This document shows positions 34,323 to 43,377 of a stretch of DNA of 64,000 nucleotides, piece after piece. Each line of letters begins with the position of its first letter. Positions within the stretch are counted from its first letter, which is position 1. The DNA is from Sphingomonas sp. OV641 (GTDB lineage Bacteria; Pseudomonadota; Alphaproteobacteria; Sphingomonadales; Sphingomonadaceae). The stretch is taken from positions 1,054,001 through 1,118,000 of the forward strand of contig NZ_FNZB01000001.1 of NCBI RefSeq assembly GCF_900109205.1, read 5' to 3'. The notes below the pieces were generated by a model. That model was not told the origin of the DNA, made no database searches, and was given only the letters and a program-made list of their open reading frames with translations. A program made the translations under genes and the position numbers.

Positions 34323-35240
34323 TCAGTCGGCGAGTTCGTCGACCTTGATCGGGAAGGTGATGGAGCAGAAAGCGCAATCCACGCCGATCACGCCATCGGC
34401 GTCGGCCATCGCCATCCGTTCGTCAGCCGGGAATTTCGCGAGCACCGAGCGGATGTAGTCAGCGTCGCAGCGGCATCCGCGTGACAGGCCAGTGCTGGCC
34501 ATCACGCGCACCTCATCCTCCTCGTTGAAAAGCCGCCATAGCAGCGTTTCCAGCGGGAGAGTGGCGTCCGCTAGCTCCTCCGCACCGACCGTTGCCCCAA
34601 GCGCAGCGACATGCTCCCATTCGGGATGGTCCATTTTGGCGTGAAGCCGCTCGCGGCCTTCCTCACCCTCCGGCAGATGCTGGAGCAGCAAGCCGCCAGC
34701 AACGCAGCGACCATCCTGGTGAGTGAAGCCAACGCGCACTTGCGTCGGGATCTGCTCCGACTGGGCGAAATAGCTCTGCACGGCGTCCGCCAAGCGGTCG
34801 CCGTCCAACGGCACAATCCCCTGATAACGCTCGCCCGTCGCTGCCAGATCGAAGGTGATGGCAAGATAGCCCTGGCCGAACAGCGCGAACAGCGTGGGAT
34901 CCACCGGCGCTTCGGCGAGGCGATCCTCGTTGAACTGAACATAGCCGCGGATCTCGCCGCCCCGATAGTCACACACCAGCAGCCGGACGACCCCGTGCTC
35001 GCTTTGCGTCTGCAGGGTCAGTTGACCGTTCACGTCCTTCAGGGTCGCGCCGACCAGCGCCGTCAGCGTCAACGCTTCGGCGAGCAGCGCCTCGATCGCG
35101 GGCGGATAGGCGTGGACGGAAAGGATCGTATCGAGCACCGGGCCGAGCCGGACCATCCGGCCCCGCGCGTTCCGGGCCGGGATGGCGAAGCCGATCGCAC
35201 GGTCCAAGTCATTCGAAATCGTATCTGCCATATCCACCAT
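34323..35240 (-). CDS. hslO: Hsp33 redox-regulated chaperone
   Basis: A 305-residue cytoplasmic holdase activated by oxidative unfolding. The N-terminal domain includes LTLTALVGATLKDVNGQLTLQ and VCDYRGGEIRGYVQ. The C-terminal zinc/redox switch has CRCD and CAFC (Hsp33 CxC...CxxC), whose four cysteines bind zinc when reduced. ATGs at 35240 and 35231 are both possible, differing by three residues. argF lies upstream in the same direction with a 117-bp gap. It marks the return to core genes after the mobile island. Confidence 0.94.
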   Translation of the reverse strand: MVDMADTISNDLDRAIGFAIPARNARGRMVRLGPVLDTILSVHAYPPAIEALLAEALTLTALVGATLKDVNGQLTLQTQSEHGVVRLLVCDYRGGEIRGYVQFNEDRLAEAPVDPTLFALFGQGYLAITFDLAATGERYQGIVPLDGDRLADAVQSYFAQSEQIPTQVRVGFTHQDGRCVAGGLLLQHLPEGEEGRERLHAKMDHPEWEHVAALGATVGAEELADATLPLETLLWRLFNEEDEVRVMASTGLSRGCRCDADYIRSVLAKFPADERMAMADADGVIGVDCAFCSITFPIKVDELAD

Positions 35241-35357
35241 TCGCGCTGAGCTGGTAAAGCCCCGTCCGCTTCCTTCAGGTGAAGACGTGCAGCGCTTCGA
35301 TCAGCTCAGCACAAACGGGGCCCCGAGAGCTTCAGATGGGAAGCCGTGCCACCATGA

Positions 35358-36278
35358 TCAACCGATCTGCCCAAAGCACCAGCGAAGGATGGATTTCTGC
35401 GCGTGAAGGCGGTTTTCCGCCTCGGCCCAGATCAGCGACTGCGAACCATCGATCACATCGACGGTGACCTCCTCGCCGCGGTGGGCGGGAAGGCAGTGCA
35501 GGAACTTCGCATCCGGCTTTGCCGTGGCCATGAGTGCCGCATCGACCTGGAACGGCATCATTGCGGCGAGCTTAGTGTCGGCATGGGCCTGGCCCATGGA
35601 TATCCACGTATCGGTGACGACGATGTCCGCGCCCTCGACCGCCTCACGCGCGTTGCCGACGACGGTGGCGCGCCCGTTGCCGAGCGCGAGATCAGCCTCG
35701 GTCGGCTGAAATCCCTGCGGGCAGGCGGCAACCACGTCGAACTGCATCAGCCCGGCTGCCTCGACAATCGAGGCGAGCACGTTGTTACCATCGCCCAGCC
35801 ATGCAACCTTGAGCCCGGGCAGCGACTTGCCCTGTTCGATCACGGTCAGCAGATCGGCGACGATCTGGCACGGGTGCGACGCGTCGGTGAGGCCGTTGAT
35901 CACCGGAACGCTCGCATAATGCGCCATTTCCTCGACCTTTGCATGATCGTCGGTGCGGATCATGATGGCGTCGACATAGCCCGACAGGACCCGCGCGGTG
36001 TCGGCGATCGTCTCGCCGCGGCCGAGCTGCATCTGGCCCGCCTCCATCACGATCGACTGCCCGCCGAGCTGCCGGACGGCCATGTCGAAGGAGACGCGGG
36101 TGCGGGTCGAATTTTTCTCGAAAATCATCGCCAACACGTGCCCGGCAAGCGGTGCATCGGCGTCCACACGGCCCTTGGTCCAGCCAGCGCGCGCCTTTTT
36201 GCGATCAAGCGCGTCGGCGAGGATGGCGGCGATACCATCGGGTCCGGCATTCGACAGGTTCAGAAAGTGGCGGGTCAC
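35358..36278 (-). CDS. argF: Ornithine carbamoyltransferase
   Basis: A 306-residue enzyme that makes citrulline from ornithine and carbamoyl phosphate in arginine synthesis. The carbamoyl-phosphate motif STRTR lies in [13 protein letters not shown] (about residues 53-65). The ornithine-binding parts are DTWISMGQ and [11 protein letters not shown]. It starts with GTG at 36278 after GGAG at good spacing. argD is directly upstream on the same strand, separated by 174 bp in which I see no gene; the two probably form an arginine operon with hslO. Confidence 0.95.
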   Translation of the reverse strand: MTRHFLNLSNAGPDGIAAILADALDRKKARAGWTKGRVDADAPLAGHVLAMIFEKNSTRTRVSFDMAVRQLGGQSIVMEAGQMQLGRGETIADTARVLSGYVDAIMIRTDDHAKVEEMAHYASVPVINGLTDASHPCQIVADLLTVIEQGKSLPGLKVAWLGDGNNVLASIVEAAGLMQFDVVAACPQGFQPTEADLALGNGRATVVGNAREAVEGADIVVTDTWISMGQAHADTKLAAMMPFQVDAALMATAKPDAKFLHCLPAHRGEEVTVDVIDGSQSLIWAEAENRLHAQKSILRWCFGQIG

Positions 36279-36452
36279 TTAGCTCTCCAATGGCCTGATG
36301 AGCATCATGGGGACGCATGGTTCGGCGAAAATCGGCCTTGCTCCGGGGCCGGGTCGGATCAAATCGGCCAGATCGCGACAATCAGCCCGGCCGGCAGCGC
36401 AGTCGCACCGTCAGGGACGATGCGGCCGCCGCTGCCGGCGCGAGCCAGAAGG

Positions 36453-37643
36453 TCAATCGTCGCTGGCCGGCACATAGACGCGCGCCGCTTCGCTCAGCTT
36501 CTCGACGCATTCGGCGATGTGGCTTTCTTCGATGACGAGCGGCGGCAGCACGCGAACGACATTCTCGCCCGCCGACACCAGCAACAGCCCGTGATGGTCG
36601 CGTGCGAACTCCACGAAGCGGCGGCTGTCGCTCTTGAGCTTCAGGCCGAGCATCAGCCCGTGGCCGCGCACACTGTCGAACAGGTGATCGTGGTTGGGGA
36701 TCATCTGTTCCAAGCTGGAGCGCAGGCGCTCACCCATCTGGGTCACGCGGTCGAGAAAGCCATCGTCGAGAAGCACGTCGAGCACCGCCTCACCGGCGGC
36801 CATCGCCAGCGGATTGCCACCATAGGTGGAGCCGTGTGTGCCGATCACCATGCCCTTGGCCGCTTCCTCGGTCGCGAGGCACGCACCGAGCGGGAAACCG
36901 CCGCCAATACCCTTGGCCACCGCCATGATGTCCGGCGTGATACCGTACAGCTCATGCGCGAATAGCTTGCCGGTACGGCCATAGCCCGCCTGCACTTCAT
37001 CCAGCACCAGCAGCAGGCCATGATCGTCGCAGGCCTTGCGCAGGCCCTGAAGGAACTCCGGCGTCGCCGCGCGGATGCCGCCTTCGCCCTGGATCGGCTC
37101 AACCAGGAAGCCGGCGGTATTTTCGTCGATCAGCGCAAGCGCGCCTTCCAGATCGTTGAACTCGGCATATTTGAAGCCGGGCAACAGCGGCTCGAACCCA
37201 TCACGCATCTTGGCCTGATTGGTGGCCGAGATGGTGCCGATCGTGCGACCGTGGAACGCCATCGAGAAAGTGATGAGGTCGTGCCGCTGGGGGTTGCCGT
37301 TCGCGAAATGGTAGCGGCGCGCCGTCTTGATCGCGCATTCCACCGCCTCAGCGCCGGAGTTCGTGAAGAACACCGTGTCGGCGAAGGTGTTGTCCACCAG
37401 CCGCTGCGCAAATTGTTCACCCTGCGGGCTGCCGTACAAATTGCTCACATGCATCAGCGTGGCGGCCTGATCGGCGATCGCCTTCACCAGCTTCGGATGA
37501 CCATGGCCAAGCGCGTTCACCGCGATACCGCTTGCGAAGTCCAGGAAACGGCGGCCATCCTCGCTGATGAGATGGCACCCCTCGCCTCGCACTGGCCGCA
37601 CCCCGCAGCGGGGATAAACGGGCATCAGGGCGGTGATCGACAC
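36453..37643 (-). CDS. argD: Acetylornithine aminotransferase
   Basis: A 396-residue class-III PLP transaminase of arginine (and possibly lysine) synthesis. It contains FLDFASGIAVNALGHGHP near the N-terminus, NSGAEAVECAIKTAR, LVLDEVQAGYGRTG with the PLP-binding Asp, and the Schiff-base lysine in AVAKGIGGGFPLGA. The start is GTG at 37643, supported by AAGGAG 7 nt upstream; the longer open frame before it is not part of the family. The neighbour downstream is argF, as in many alphaproteobacteria. Confidence 0.94.
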   Translation of the reverse strand: MSITALMPVYPRCGVRPVRGEGCHLISEDGRRFLDFASGIAVNALGHGHPKLVKAIADQAATLMHVSNLYGSPQGEQFAQRLVDNTFADTVFFTNSGAEAVECAIKTARRYHFANGNPQRHDLITFSMAFHGRTIGTISATNQAKMRDGFEPLLPGFKYAEFNDLEGALALIDENTAGFLVEPIQGEGGIRAATPEFLQGLRKACDDHGLLLVLDEVQAGYGRTGKLFAHELYGITPDIMAVAKGIGGGFPLGACLATEEAAKGMVIGTHGSTYGGNPLAMAAGEAVLDVLLDDGFLDRVTQMGERLRSSLEQMIPNHDHLFDSVRGHGLMLGLKLKSDSRRFVEFARDHHGLLLVSAGENVVRVLPPLVIEESHIAECVEKLSEAARVYVPASDD

Positions 37644-37661
37644 GGGGCGTCTCCTTGAAAG

Positions 37662-37690
37662 AGCAAAGGCGGCCCGGAAGGAGCCGCCCT
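37662..37690 (-). terminator. Rho-independent terminator of the DUF5694 gene
   Basis: On the minus strand ggcggc and gccgcc form a stem, followed by TTTGCTCTTTC. It starts about 33 bp after the DUF5694 stop codon and ends just before the argD ribosome-binding site, so it separates the two transcripts. Confidence 0.7.
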
Positions 37691-37722
37691 GTCCCCTTGA
37701 TAAAGATGCGGTGCCGGGGGCG

Positions 37723-38820
37723 TCAACGCTTGTGAAGCAACGCCGCCGTATCAACGACCTGAACATCGTGCAGCATGCGCAGATAGGCGTCGAAATAGGG
37801 CTTGTGCGAGGAGCCAACGATCGTGAGCAGCCGCGCGCCGGGCTGACGCTGCAGCACTGCGCGGATATTGGCCACCATGCGCAGGTTCCGCGTTTCCCAC
37901 CAGCCGACATAGCGGCGGCCAAAGCGCCCGGCTGAGGGCTCCTTCAGCGCTGCACCCCAATCGCTGTCAAAGGCGATCTGCGCCGTGCTCGGATCATTGT
38001 GATAGCGATAGAGCGCCAGCAGACCATCAGTGGTGCCGAGCTTCGCCTCCAGGGCCGCAGCGCTGGCCTTGCGCTGCTCGGTCGCCGCATTCTGCCAAGC
38101 GCCGTTCACCGCCGGTCCAAATGCTGGATCGTCACTCGCATCATCGTCGGCGCTATGGTCATCGGTGGGATAGACGCGCTCCAGCCCGAGCCGCGCGGCG
38201 AGCGTGGCGGCAATCAGCACATTCTCGTTCTGGCGCGCGCCCGCTTTCTCCAGACGCGTCACCATCGCTGCGTCGAGCCCGTCGCCTGTGCGGCGCTCCG
38301 CCGGCGTGAGTCGCAGCCATTGCACATAAGCCGAGGCAGGATCGCCGCTCGCCAGGAACAGCGCCGCCAGCCGCCGCCGCTGCGCCGCATCGGGATGCGC
38401 GGGCCAGCCCTTCAACATGGTTTCCACGGCGATCGTCGCACCTGCCATATCCAGACCGAGCGCCTTCTGCTCCGCCGCGACGTCAGGGCAATAATCCTCG
38501 GCGGCATTGGCGTGCAGCGCCGCATAGCGACGCAGATGGTCGCATTGCGGGCCGGACAGCGCCTCGATGGTGATGATCTGCGGCTGCCACGCGGCGAGCC
38601 GGTCCAGTAGAGGTGCGAGCTGTTCCGGGCGAAAAGTATCCGGCAGGCCCGACAAATGCGGCGTGCCGAGCACCAGCACTTGCGACGATGGACCGGCGAA
38701 GGTGCGATGCGCGCGCGGATCCCAGCCCTGCGCCAACGCAGATGCCCCCGCCGTTCCGCCGAACGCTGCTGCGCCGACCAGCCCCGCCAGCCCGGCCGCC
38801 AACCATGCCAAATGCCGCAT
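37723..38820 (-). CDS. Exported DUF5694 domain protein
   Basis: A 365-residue protein with an N-terminal signal/anchor (residues 1-31, hydrophobic with Ala-rich end). The mature part begins QVLVLGTPHLSGLPD and includes ITIEALSGPQCD and, near the end, RLLTIVGSSHKPYFDAYL, the features of DUF5694. The spaced His/Glu residues are reminiscent of the TraB/GumN-type fold, but catalysis has not been shown as far as I know. It diverges from the AIM24-family gene, and a palindromic site lies in the shared promoter region. Function unknown. Confidence 0.8.
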   Translation of the reverse strand: MRHLAWLAAGLAGLVGAAAFGGTAGASALAQGWDPRAHRTFAGPSSQVLVLGTPHLSGLPDTFRPEQLAPLLDRLAAWQPQIITIEALSGPQCDHLRRYAALHANAAEDYCPDVAAEQKALGLDMAGATIAVETMLKGWPAHPDAAQRRRLAALFLASGDPASAYVQWLRLTPAERRTGDGLDAAMVTRLEKAGARQNENVLIAATLAARLGLERVYPTDDHSADDDASDDPAFGPAVNGAWQNAATEQRKASAAALEAKLGTTDGLLALYRYHNDPSTAQIAFDSDWGAALKEPSAGRFGRRYVGWWETRNLRMVANIRAVLQRQPGARLLTIVGSSHKPYFDAYLRMLHDVQVVDTAALLHKR

Positions 38821-38859
38821 GACACCCCTTCCTTGCCCTTGCCCACTCGGCTATCAGAA

Positions 38860-38881
38860 GTGTGTTAGCTCATCAACACAC
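38860..38881. promoter_or_regulatory. Palindromic site in a divergent promoter
   Basis: gtgtgtt and aacacac form a perfect 7-bp dyad with an 8-bp spacer in the 78-bp gap between the DUF5694 and AIM24 genes. It ends 17 bp before the AIM24 ATG. The symmetry and position suggest a repressor operator controlling both genes; the regulator is not in this window. Confidence 0.5.
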
Positions 38882-38898
38882 ATGGAAGGAGCATCCGC

Positions 38899-39726
38899 AT
38901 GGCCGGTCCCTGGTCCCATCACGCCCGCACGGGCCTGTCCGATGATATCGATTTCGAGATCAAGGGACAGGAACTGCAGTTCGTCGAGATCGAGCTTGAT
39001 CCCGGCGAAAGCGCAGTGGCGGAGGCGGGCGCCTTTGTGTGGAAGGATGCGTCGATCGACATGACGACGGTCTTCGGCGACGGCTCCGGCGACAGCGATG
39101 GCGGCTTCATGGGCAAGCTGCTGGGTGCGGGCAAACGGCTGGTGACGGGAGAAAGCCTGTTCACTACAGTCTTCACGCATCGCGGCAGCGGCAAGGCGCG
39201 CGTCGCCTTTGCCAGCCCGACGCCTGGCACGATCCTGCCGATCCGCCTTGCCGATGTGGGCGGCACGCTCATCTGCCAGAAGGACAGCTTCCTCGCCGCG
39301 GCCAAGGGCGTGTCGATCGGGGTCGCGTTTCAGCGGCGAATGATGACGGGGCTGTTCGGCGGCGAAGGCTTCATCATGCAGAAGCTGGAGGGCGATGGTT
39401 GGGTCTTCGTGCAGATGGGCGGCACGTTGGTGGAGCGCGAGCTTCGGCCAGGCGAGCAGCTCCATGTCGACACCGGCTGCCTGGCCGCATTCACGCCCTC
39501 CGTCGACTTCGAGCTGGAGATGGTGCGCGGGGTGAAGAGCATGATCTTCGGCGGCGAAGGCGTGTTCTTCGCGCGTCTGACCGGACCGGGCAAGGTATGG
39601 GTGCAGTCGCTGCCGTTCGCGCGCCTGGCCGGGCGGATGATGGCGGCGGCGCGCGGTGCCGGCGGCAACCGCGGCGAGGGCTCGGTGCTCGGCGGGCTGG
39701 GCGATCTGATCGGGGGGAATGACTGA
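38899..39726 (+). CDS. AIM24/TIGR00266 family protein
   Basis: A 275-residue all-beta protein. It shows ELQFVEIELDPGESAVAEAGAFVWKD near the N-terminus, GESLFTTVFTHRGSGKARVAFASPTPG in the centre and LRPGEQLHVDTGCLAAFTPSVDFE toward the end, which is the repeated TIGR00266 (AIM24-like) fold. There is no signal peptide. AAGGAG lies upstream of the ATG at 38899. The role of bacterial members is unclear; in mitochondria AIM24 supports cristae organisation. It has a Gly-rich tail. Confidence 0.88.
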   Translation: MAGPWSHHARTGLSDDIDFEIKGQELQFVEIELDPGESAVAEAGAFVWKDASIDMTTVFGDGSGDSDGGFMGKLLGAGKRLVTGESLFTTVFTHRGSGKARVAFASPTPGTILPIRLADVGGTLICQKDSFLAAAKGVSIGVAFQRRMMTGLFGGEGFIMQKLEGDGWVFVQMGGTLVERELRPGEQLHVDTGCLAAFTPSVDFELEMVRGVKSMIFGGEGVFFARLTGPGKVWVQSLPFARLAGRMMAAARGAGGNRGEGSVLGGLGDLIGGND

Positions 39727-39843
39727 GGCTGGAACGGTGATGGGCTGAAGCCGATTGCGATCCAGGGGCGAATTAGCGGCGGGAGGTTTATGGATCCGGC
39801 GCCGCCTCCGGCGAGTTGTCGAATGGCAAGAGAAAGGGCTACG

Positions 39844-40425
39844 ATGAAGTCGCTTTTCTACCTGTTATCGCTTGGCGCCATGACAGCAGCTCCCGCTCTT
39901 GCGCAGGACATACCGCGAGACTTGCGCGACATGGTCGGCGCGCGCGCCGGGCAGGCGGAGAGCGAATTGGTGCGGCGCGGCTATCGCAACGTTCGCGGCG
40001 AGAAGGGCGACGATCGCAGCTACACCTATTGGTGGAATGACGACCGCCGCGAGTGCGTTACCATCGCGACCATGGACGGGCGCTACTCATCGATCACAGC
40101 GACAACACCGCCGGATTGCCGGCAGTCCGGCTCCAACTCCTCCCGCGGGCGGCGAGACTATTCAGATCAGGACGGCGCTGCCCGCGACCGTCGACCCGAC
40201 CGGCCAAATTACGGATCGCTCGATAGCACCCGCTTGCAGCGCGAATGCCGGATGGAAGCGTCGGAGTCCTTTGATCGACGGCCGGGTGAGCTGTTCGTGA
40301 ACGCGCCGATCCGCCAGCCCAACGGCTATATCGTGCAGGGCTGGTACGAGCAGACCCGCGACAAACGGAGCCGCTTCTTCAACTGTCGCTTCGATCAGGA
40401 TGGCGCGTTCATCAACCTGTATTGA
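39844..40425 (+). CDS. Secreted hypothetical protein with a cysteine pair
   Basis: A 193-residue protein starting at the ATG at 39844, with a signal peptide (about residues 1-21, ending PALAQ). The first half has the repeat-like unit DMVGARAGQAESELVRRGY followed by YTYWWNDDRRECVTIAT, a PASTA/YXWXX-type small fold seen in other sphingomonad exported proteins. The second half ends KRSRFFNCRFDQDGAF. Cysteines are few, so disulfides are possible. The function is unknown. It converges with the PaaI gene with no gap. Confidence 0.75.
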   Translation: MKSLFYLLSLGAMTAAPALAQDIPRDLRDMVGARAGQAESELVRRGYRNVRGEKGDDRSYTYWWNDDRRECVTIATMDGRYSSITATTPPDCRQSGSNSSRGRRDYSDQDGAARDRRPDRPNYGSLDSTRLQRECRMEASESFDRRPGELFVNAPIRQPNGYIVQGWYEQTRDKRSRFFNCRFDQDGAFINLY

Positions 40426-40854
40426 TCAGCCCGAAGCCGCATCGATCACCGCGGCAGTCATGCGGGACAGGCAGATGAGCTTGCCCGCATCATCCTCAAT
40501 TCGGATGGTCCAGACCTGCGTCGTGCGGCCGAGCTGTTCGGCCTTGGCAGTGGCGTAAACATAGCCGTCGCGCGCGGCGCGGACGTGATTGGCGTTGATG
40601 TCGAGCCCGACCGTCACCTTGCCCTCCGGCACCGCCATCGCCCCGGCGACCGAGGCGACCGTTTCGGCGAGCACCACCGACGCGCCGCCGTGAAGGCGGC
40701 CGAACGGCTGATGCACCTTTTTGCCGACCGGCATCCGTGCCCGGATCCAATCGTCGCCGTATTCGGTGAATTGGATGTCGAGCAGGCCCGGCAGCACACC
40801 ATCACCCAGCGCGGTGAGCTGTGCGAGGTCGATCGGCCGCGTCCAGACCGCCAT
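40426..40854 (-). CDS. PaaI-type hotdog thioesterase
   Basis: A 142-residue single-hotdog protein: FGRLHGGASVVLAETVASVAG carries the HGG-x3-E/D-type catalytic region of the PaaI/YbdB group, then GLDINANHVRAA. It hydrolyses a small aryl- or acyl-CoA; the substrate is unknown. Its ATG at 40854 overlaps the proS stop codon by one base (TGATG), so it is translationally coupled to the synthetase gene. The earlier in-frame TTG at 40857 is unlikely. Confidence 0.88.
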   Translation of the reverse strand: MAVWTRPIDLAQLTALGDGVLPGLLDIQFTEYGDDWIRARMPVGKKVHQPFGRLHGGASVVLAETVASVAGAMAVPEGKVTVGLDINANHVRAARDGYVYATAKAEQLGRTTQVWTIRIEDDAGKLICLSRMTAAVIDAASG

Positions 40855-42389
40855 CAATACGCCCTTCCGATCAGGACGCGCTCGACCGCCGGCGCGCCGG
40901 TAAAGATGCAGGGTGCGCCTGGATGGCCGGTCTGCCCCATTGGTGCGTTGCGGATCGTGAGCTTCAGCGCCTTCAGCCGCTCGACTACCTTGTCGAGATC
41001 CGCGCCGGTGGGGCGCGACCAGGCGATATCGGCCCAGCCAGGACGGGCGGCGCTGTCAGCGAACATCGCTTCGACGCCGGCCCAGTCATCGACCGGGCTG
41101 ATGCTGGCCTTCAGCCGCTCGTCGGCCTGCGCAAAAAGCTGCGCCTGGATGTCGGCGAGCGTGTCCGCGACCTCGCCGACGAACGCGTCACGCGCGACGA
41201 TCGCACTGTCGAGCTTGCCGTCCTCGCGGTACAGCCGGTCGCGGCGCACCACCGATACGTTGCCGCCCGCCATGTCGCGCGGGCCGACCTCGACGATCAC
41301 GGGGGCGCCCTTCTTCACCCAGCCCCAGCGCTTGGTCGCGGCCTTGGCGGGCTTCAGGTCGAGCAGGGCGCGCACCGGCTCGCCGAGCGCGGACTGCTTG
41401 GCGAGATCGGCCTGCAGCGCCTTGCAATAGTCGATCAGCTCCGCATCCTCGGGCTTGTCGCGCAGCATCGGCACGATCACCACCTGCCACGGCGCGATCT
41501 TCGGCGGCACGCGCATCCCGTCATCGTCGCCATGCACCATGATCACGCCGCCAATCATGCGCGTCGACATGCCCCAGCTGATCGTGTTGGCGAGTTCGAG
41601 CTCGCCATTGGCATTCTGGAAGCGGATGTTCTGCGCGGCGGCGAAATTGGTGCCCAGGAAATGCGAGGTGCCGGCCTGCAGCGCCTTGCCGTCCTGCATC
41701 ATCGCCTCGATGCTGTAGGTCGCGACCGCGCCGGGGAAGCGCTCGTTCTCGGGCTTCTCGCCGGCGACCACCGGAAGCGCGGCGCATTCCTGCGCGAAGG
41801 TGCGATAGACCTCCAGCCCGACCATCGTCTGCTCGCGGGCCTCCTCGGCCGAGGCATAGGCGGAATGCGCCTCCTGCCACAGGAACTCCGAGGTGCGCAG
41901 GAACATGCGCGTGCGCATCTCCCAGCGCACCACGTTGGCCCATTGGTTGATCTGCACGGGCAGGTTGCGCCACGACTGCACCCAGCGCGAGAACGCGGTG
42001 CCGATCACCGTCTCTGACGTAGGCCGCACGACCAGCGGCTCCTCCAGCTTCGCGGCGGGATCGGGAGTCAGCCCGCCCTTGCCGTCGGCGATCAGCCGGT
42101 GATGGGTGACGACCGCCATTTCCTTGGCGAAGCCGTCGACATGCTCGGCCTCCTTCTCGAAATAGGAGAGCGGGATGAACAGGGGAAAATAGGTGTTGTC
42201 ATAGCCGACCGCCTTGATGCGATCGTCGAGCAGGCGCTGGATCCGCTCCCAGATGCCATAGCCCCATGGCCGGATGACCATGCAGCCGCGAACGCCCGAT
42301 TCCTCGGCAAGGTCGGCTTCCGAAATGACGGCCTGATACCAGGCGGCGAAATCCGCCTCGCGGGTGACGGGAAGAGCATGCTTGATCAT
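40854..42389 (-). CDS. proS: Prolyl-tRNA synthetase, eukaryote/archaeal-like form
   Basis: A 511-residue class-II synthetase that charges tRNA-Pro. Class-II motif 2 is in ANVVRWEMRTRMFLRTSEFLWQEAHSA; RPTSETVIG and FPLFIPLSYFEKEAEHV are typical of the ProS type without the bacterial editing insertion. The C-terminus is extended and ends in a Tyr (LIGRAY), a mark of the archaeal/eukaryotic branch. Sphingomonads commonly use this form instead of the 440-residue alphaproteobacterial one. The start ATG at 42389 precedes IKHALPVTREADF. It is followed by the coupled PaaI gene and diverges from the EamA gene. Confidence 0.94.
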   Translation of the reverse strand: MIKHALPVTREADFAAWYQAVISEADLAEESGVRGCMVIRPWGYGIWERIQRLLDDRIKAVGYDNTYFPLFIPLSYFEKEAEHVDGFAKEMAVVTHHRLIADGKGGLTPDPAAKLEEPLVVRPTSETVIGTAFSRWVQSWRNLPVQINQWANVVRWEMRTRMFLRTSEFLWQEAHSAYASAEEAREQTMVGLEVYRTFAQECAALPVVAGEKPENERFPGAVATYSIEAMMQDGKALQAGTSHFLGTNFAAAQNIRFQNANGELELANTISWGMSTRMIGGVIMVHGDDDGMRVPPKIAPWQVVIVPMLRDKPEDAELIDYCKALQADLAKQSALGEPVRALLDLKPAKAATKRWGWVKKGAPVIVEVGPRDMAGGNVSVVRRDRLYREDGKLDSAIVARDAFVGEVADTLADIQAQLFAQADERLKASISPVDDWAGVEAMFADSAARPGWADIAWSRPTGADLDKVVERLKALKLTIRNAPMGQTGHPGAPCIFTGAPAVERVLIGRAY

Positions 42390-42436
42390 GCGCCGCGGAT
42401 AGCTTCTCGCGCGGTCGCTCGCTAGGGCCTGTTCCA

Positions 42437-43336
42437 ATGCCTCAGGATAACGTCGCTCGCGCCATCGGCCTGCGCCTCACTTCCGTTGCGCTATTCGCAA
42501 CGATGAACGTGGTGATCAAGGTGGCGGAGGCGCATGGGGCAGGACTGGGGGAGATCCTGTTCTGGCGGCAGTTCGGGGCCGCGCTGCTGGTGGGGGCGAT
42601 CGTCGGCGCGGGACCGGGCTTCGCCTCGCTTCGGACGCAGCGGTTCGGCGCGCATGTGCTGCGCTGCGTGATCGGGCTGACCGCGATGTCGCTCACCTTC
42701 TGGACGCTGCTGCTGCTGCCGCTGGCGGAGGCGACGACGATCGGCTTTTCTATGCCGATCTTCGCGACGGTGCTGGGTGCGCTGGTGCTGCACGAGGCGA
42801 CGGGGTGGCGGCGCTGGGCGGCGGTGCTGGCGGGGTTCATCGGCGTGTTGATCGTGACCCAGCCAGGGGACGGGCATATCCCGCCGCTGGGGATCGCCAC
42901 CGGGCTGGGGGCGGCCTTCTGCACCGCGTGCATCTCGATCCTGCTGCGTACCATCGGCAAGACGGAATCGGGGCTGACCACCGTGTTCTGGTTCTCCAGC
43001 CTGTCACTGGTGCCGCTGTCCGTCGTTTACGCAACGTCGATGAAGGCGCACACGCCGCTGGTTTGGGGATTGCTGTTGGCCGTCGGCCTGCTGGGCGGGG
43101 TGGCGCAGATCGCCATGACGCGATCGCTGCAGCTTGGCGACGTCAGCCTGGTGGTGCCGATGGACTATACCGCGCTCCTCTGGGCAACCTTGTTCGGCTG
43201 GCTGGTGTTCGGCACCCTGCCGGTGGCGAGCACATGGCTTGGCGCGCCGGTGATCATCGCATCGGGCCTCTATATCGTGTGGCGCGAACATGTGCGGCGG
43301 CGTCAGGCGACGAAAGGCGCGATTTCGCAGGAGTGA
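42437..43336 (+). CDS. EamA/DMT family transporter
   Basis: A 299-residue inner-membrane protein with ten predicted helices formed by two EamA repeats. The first repeat has LFATMNVVIKVAE and LPLAEATTIGFSMPIFATVLGALVLHE. The second has LGAAFCTACISILLRTIGK and MDYTALLWATLFGWLVFGTLP. The family exports or imports small metabolites; the substrate is not predictable. The ATG at 42437 lies 47 bp from the divergent proS start. Confidence 0.9.
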   Translation: MPQDNVARAIGLRLTSVALFATMNVVIKVAEAHGAGLGEILFWRQFGAALLVGAIVGAGPGFASLRTQRFGAHVLRCVIGLTAMSLTFWTLLLLPLAEATTIGFSMPIFATVLGALVLHEATGWRRWAAVLAGFIGVLIVTQPGDGHIPPLGIATGLGAAFCTACISILLRTIGKTESGLTTVFWFSSLSLVPLSVVYATSMKAHTPLVWGLLLAVGLLGGVAQIAMTRSLQLGDVSLVVPMDYTALLWATLFGWLVFGTLPVASTWLGAPVIIASGLYIVWREHVRRRQATKGAISQE

Positions 43337-43377
43337 CCGCTTGCGGGAAAGCCGCCGATCAGACACCAAGCGTCCCC

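Noticed and set aside
42805..43377. N-terminal extension of the second DUF885 protein
   Set aside because: The frame is open through the EamA gene, but a signal peptide begins at 43378 and the upstream translation is an out-of-frame shadow.
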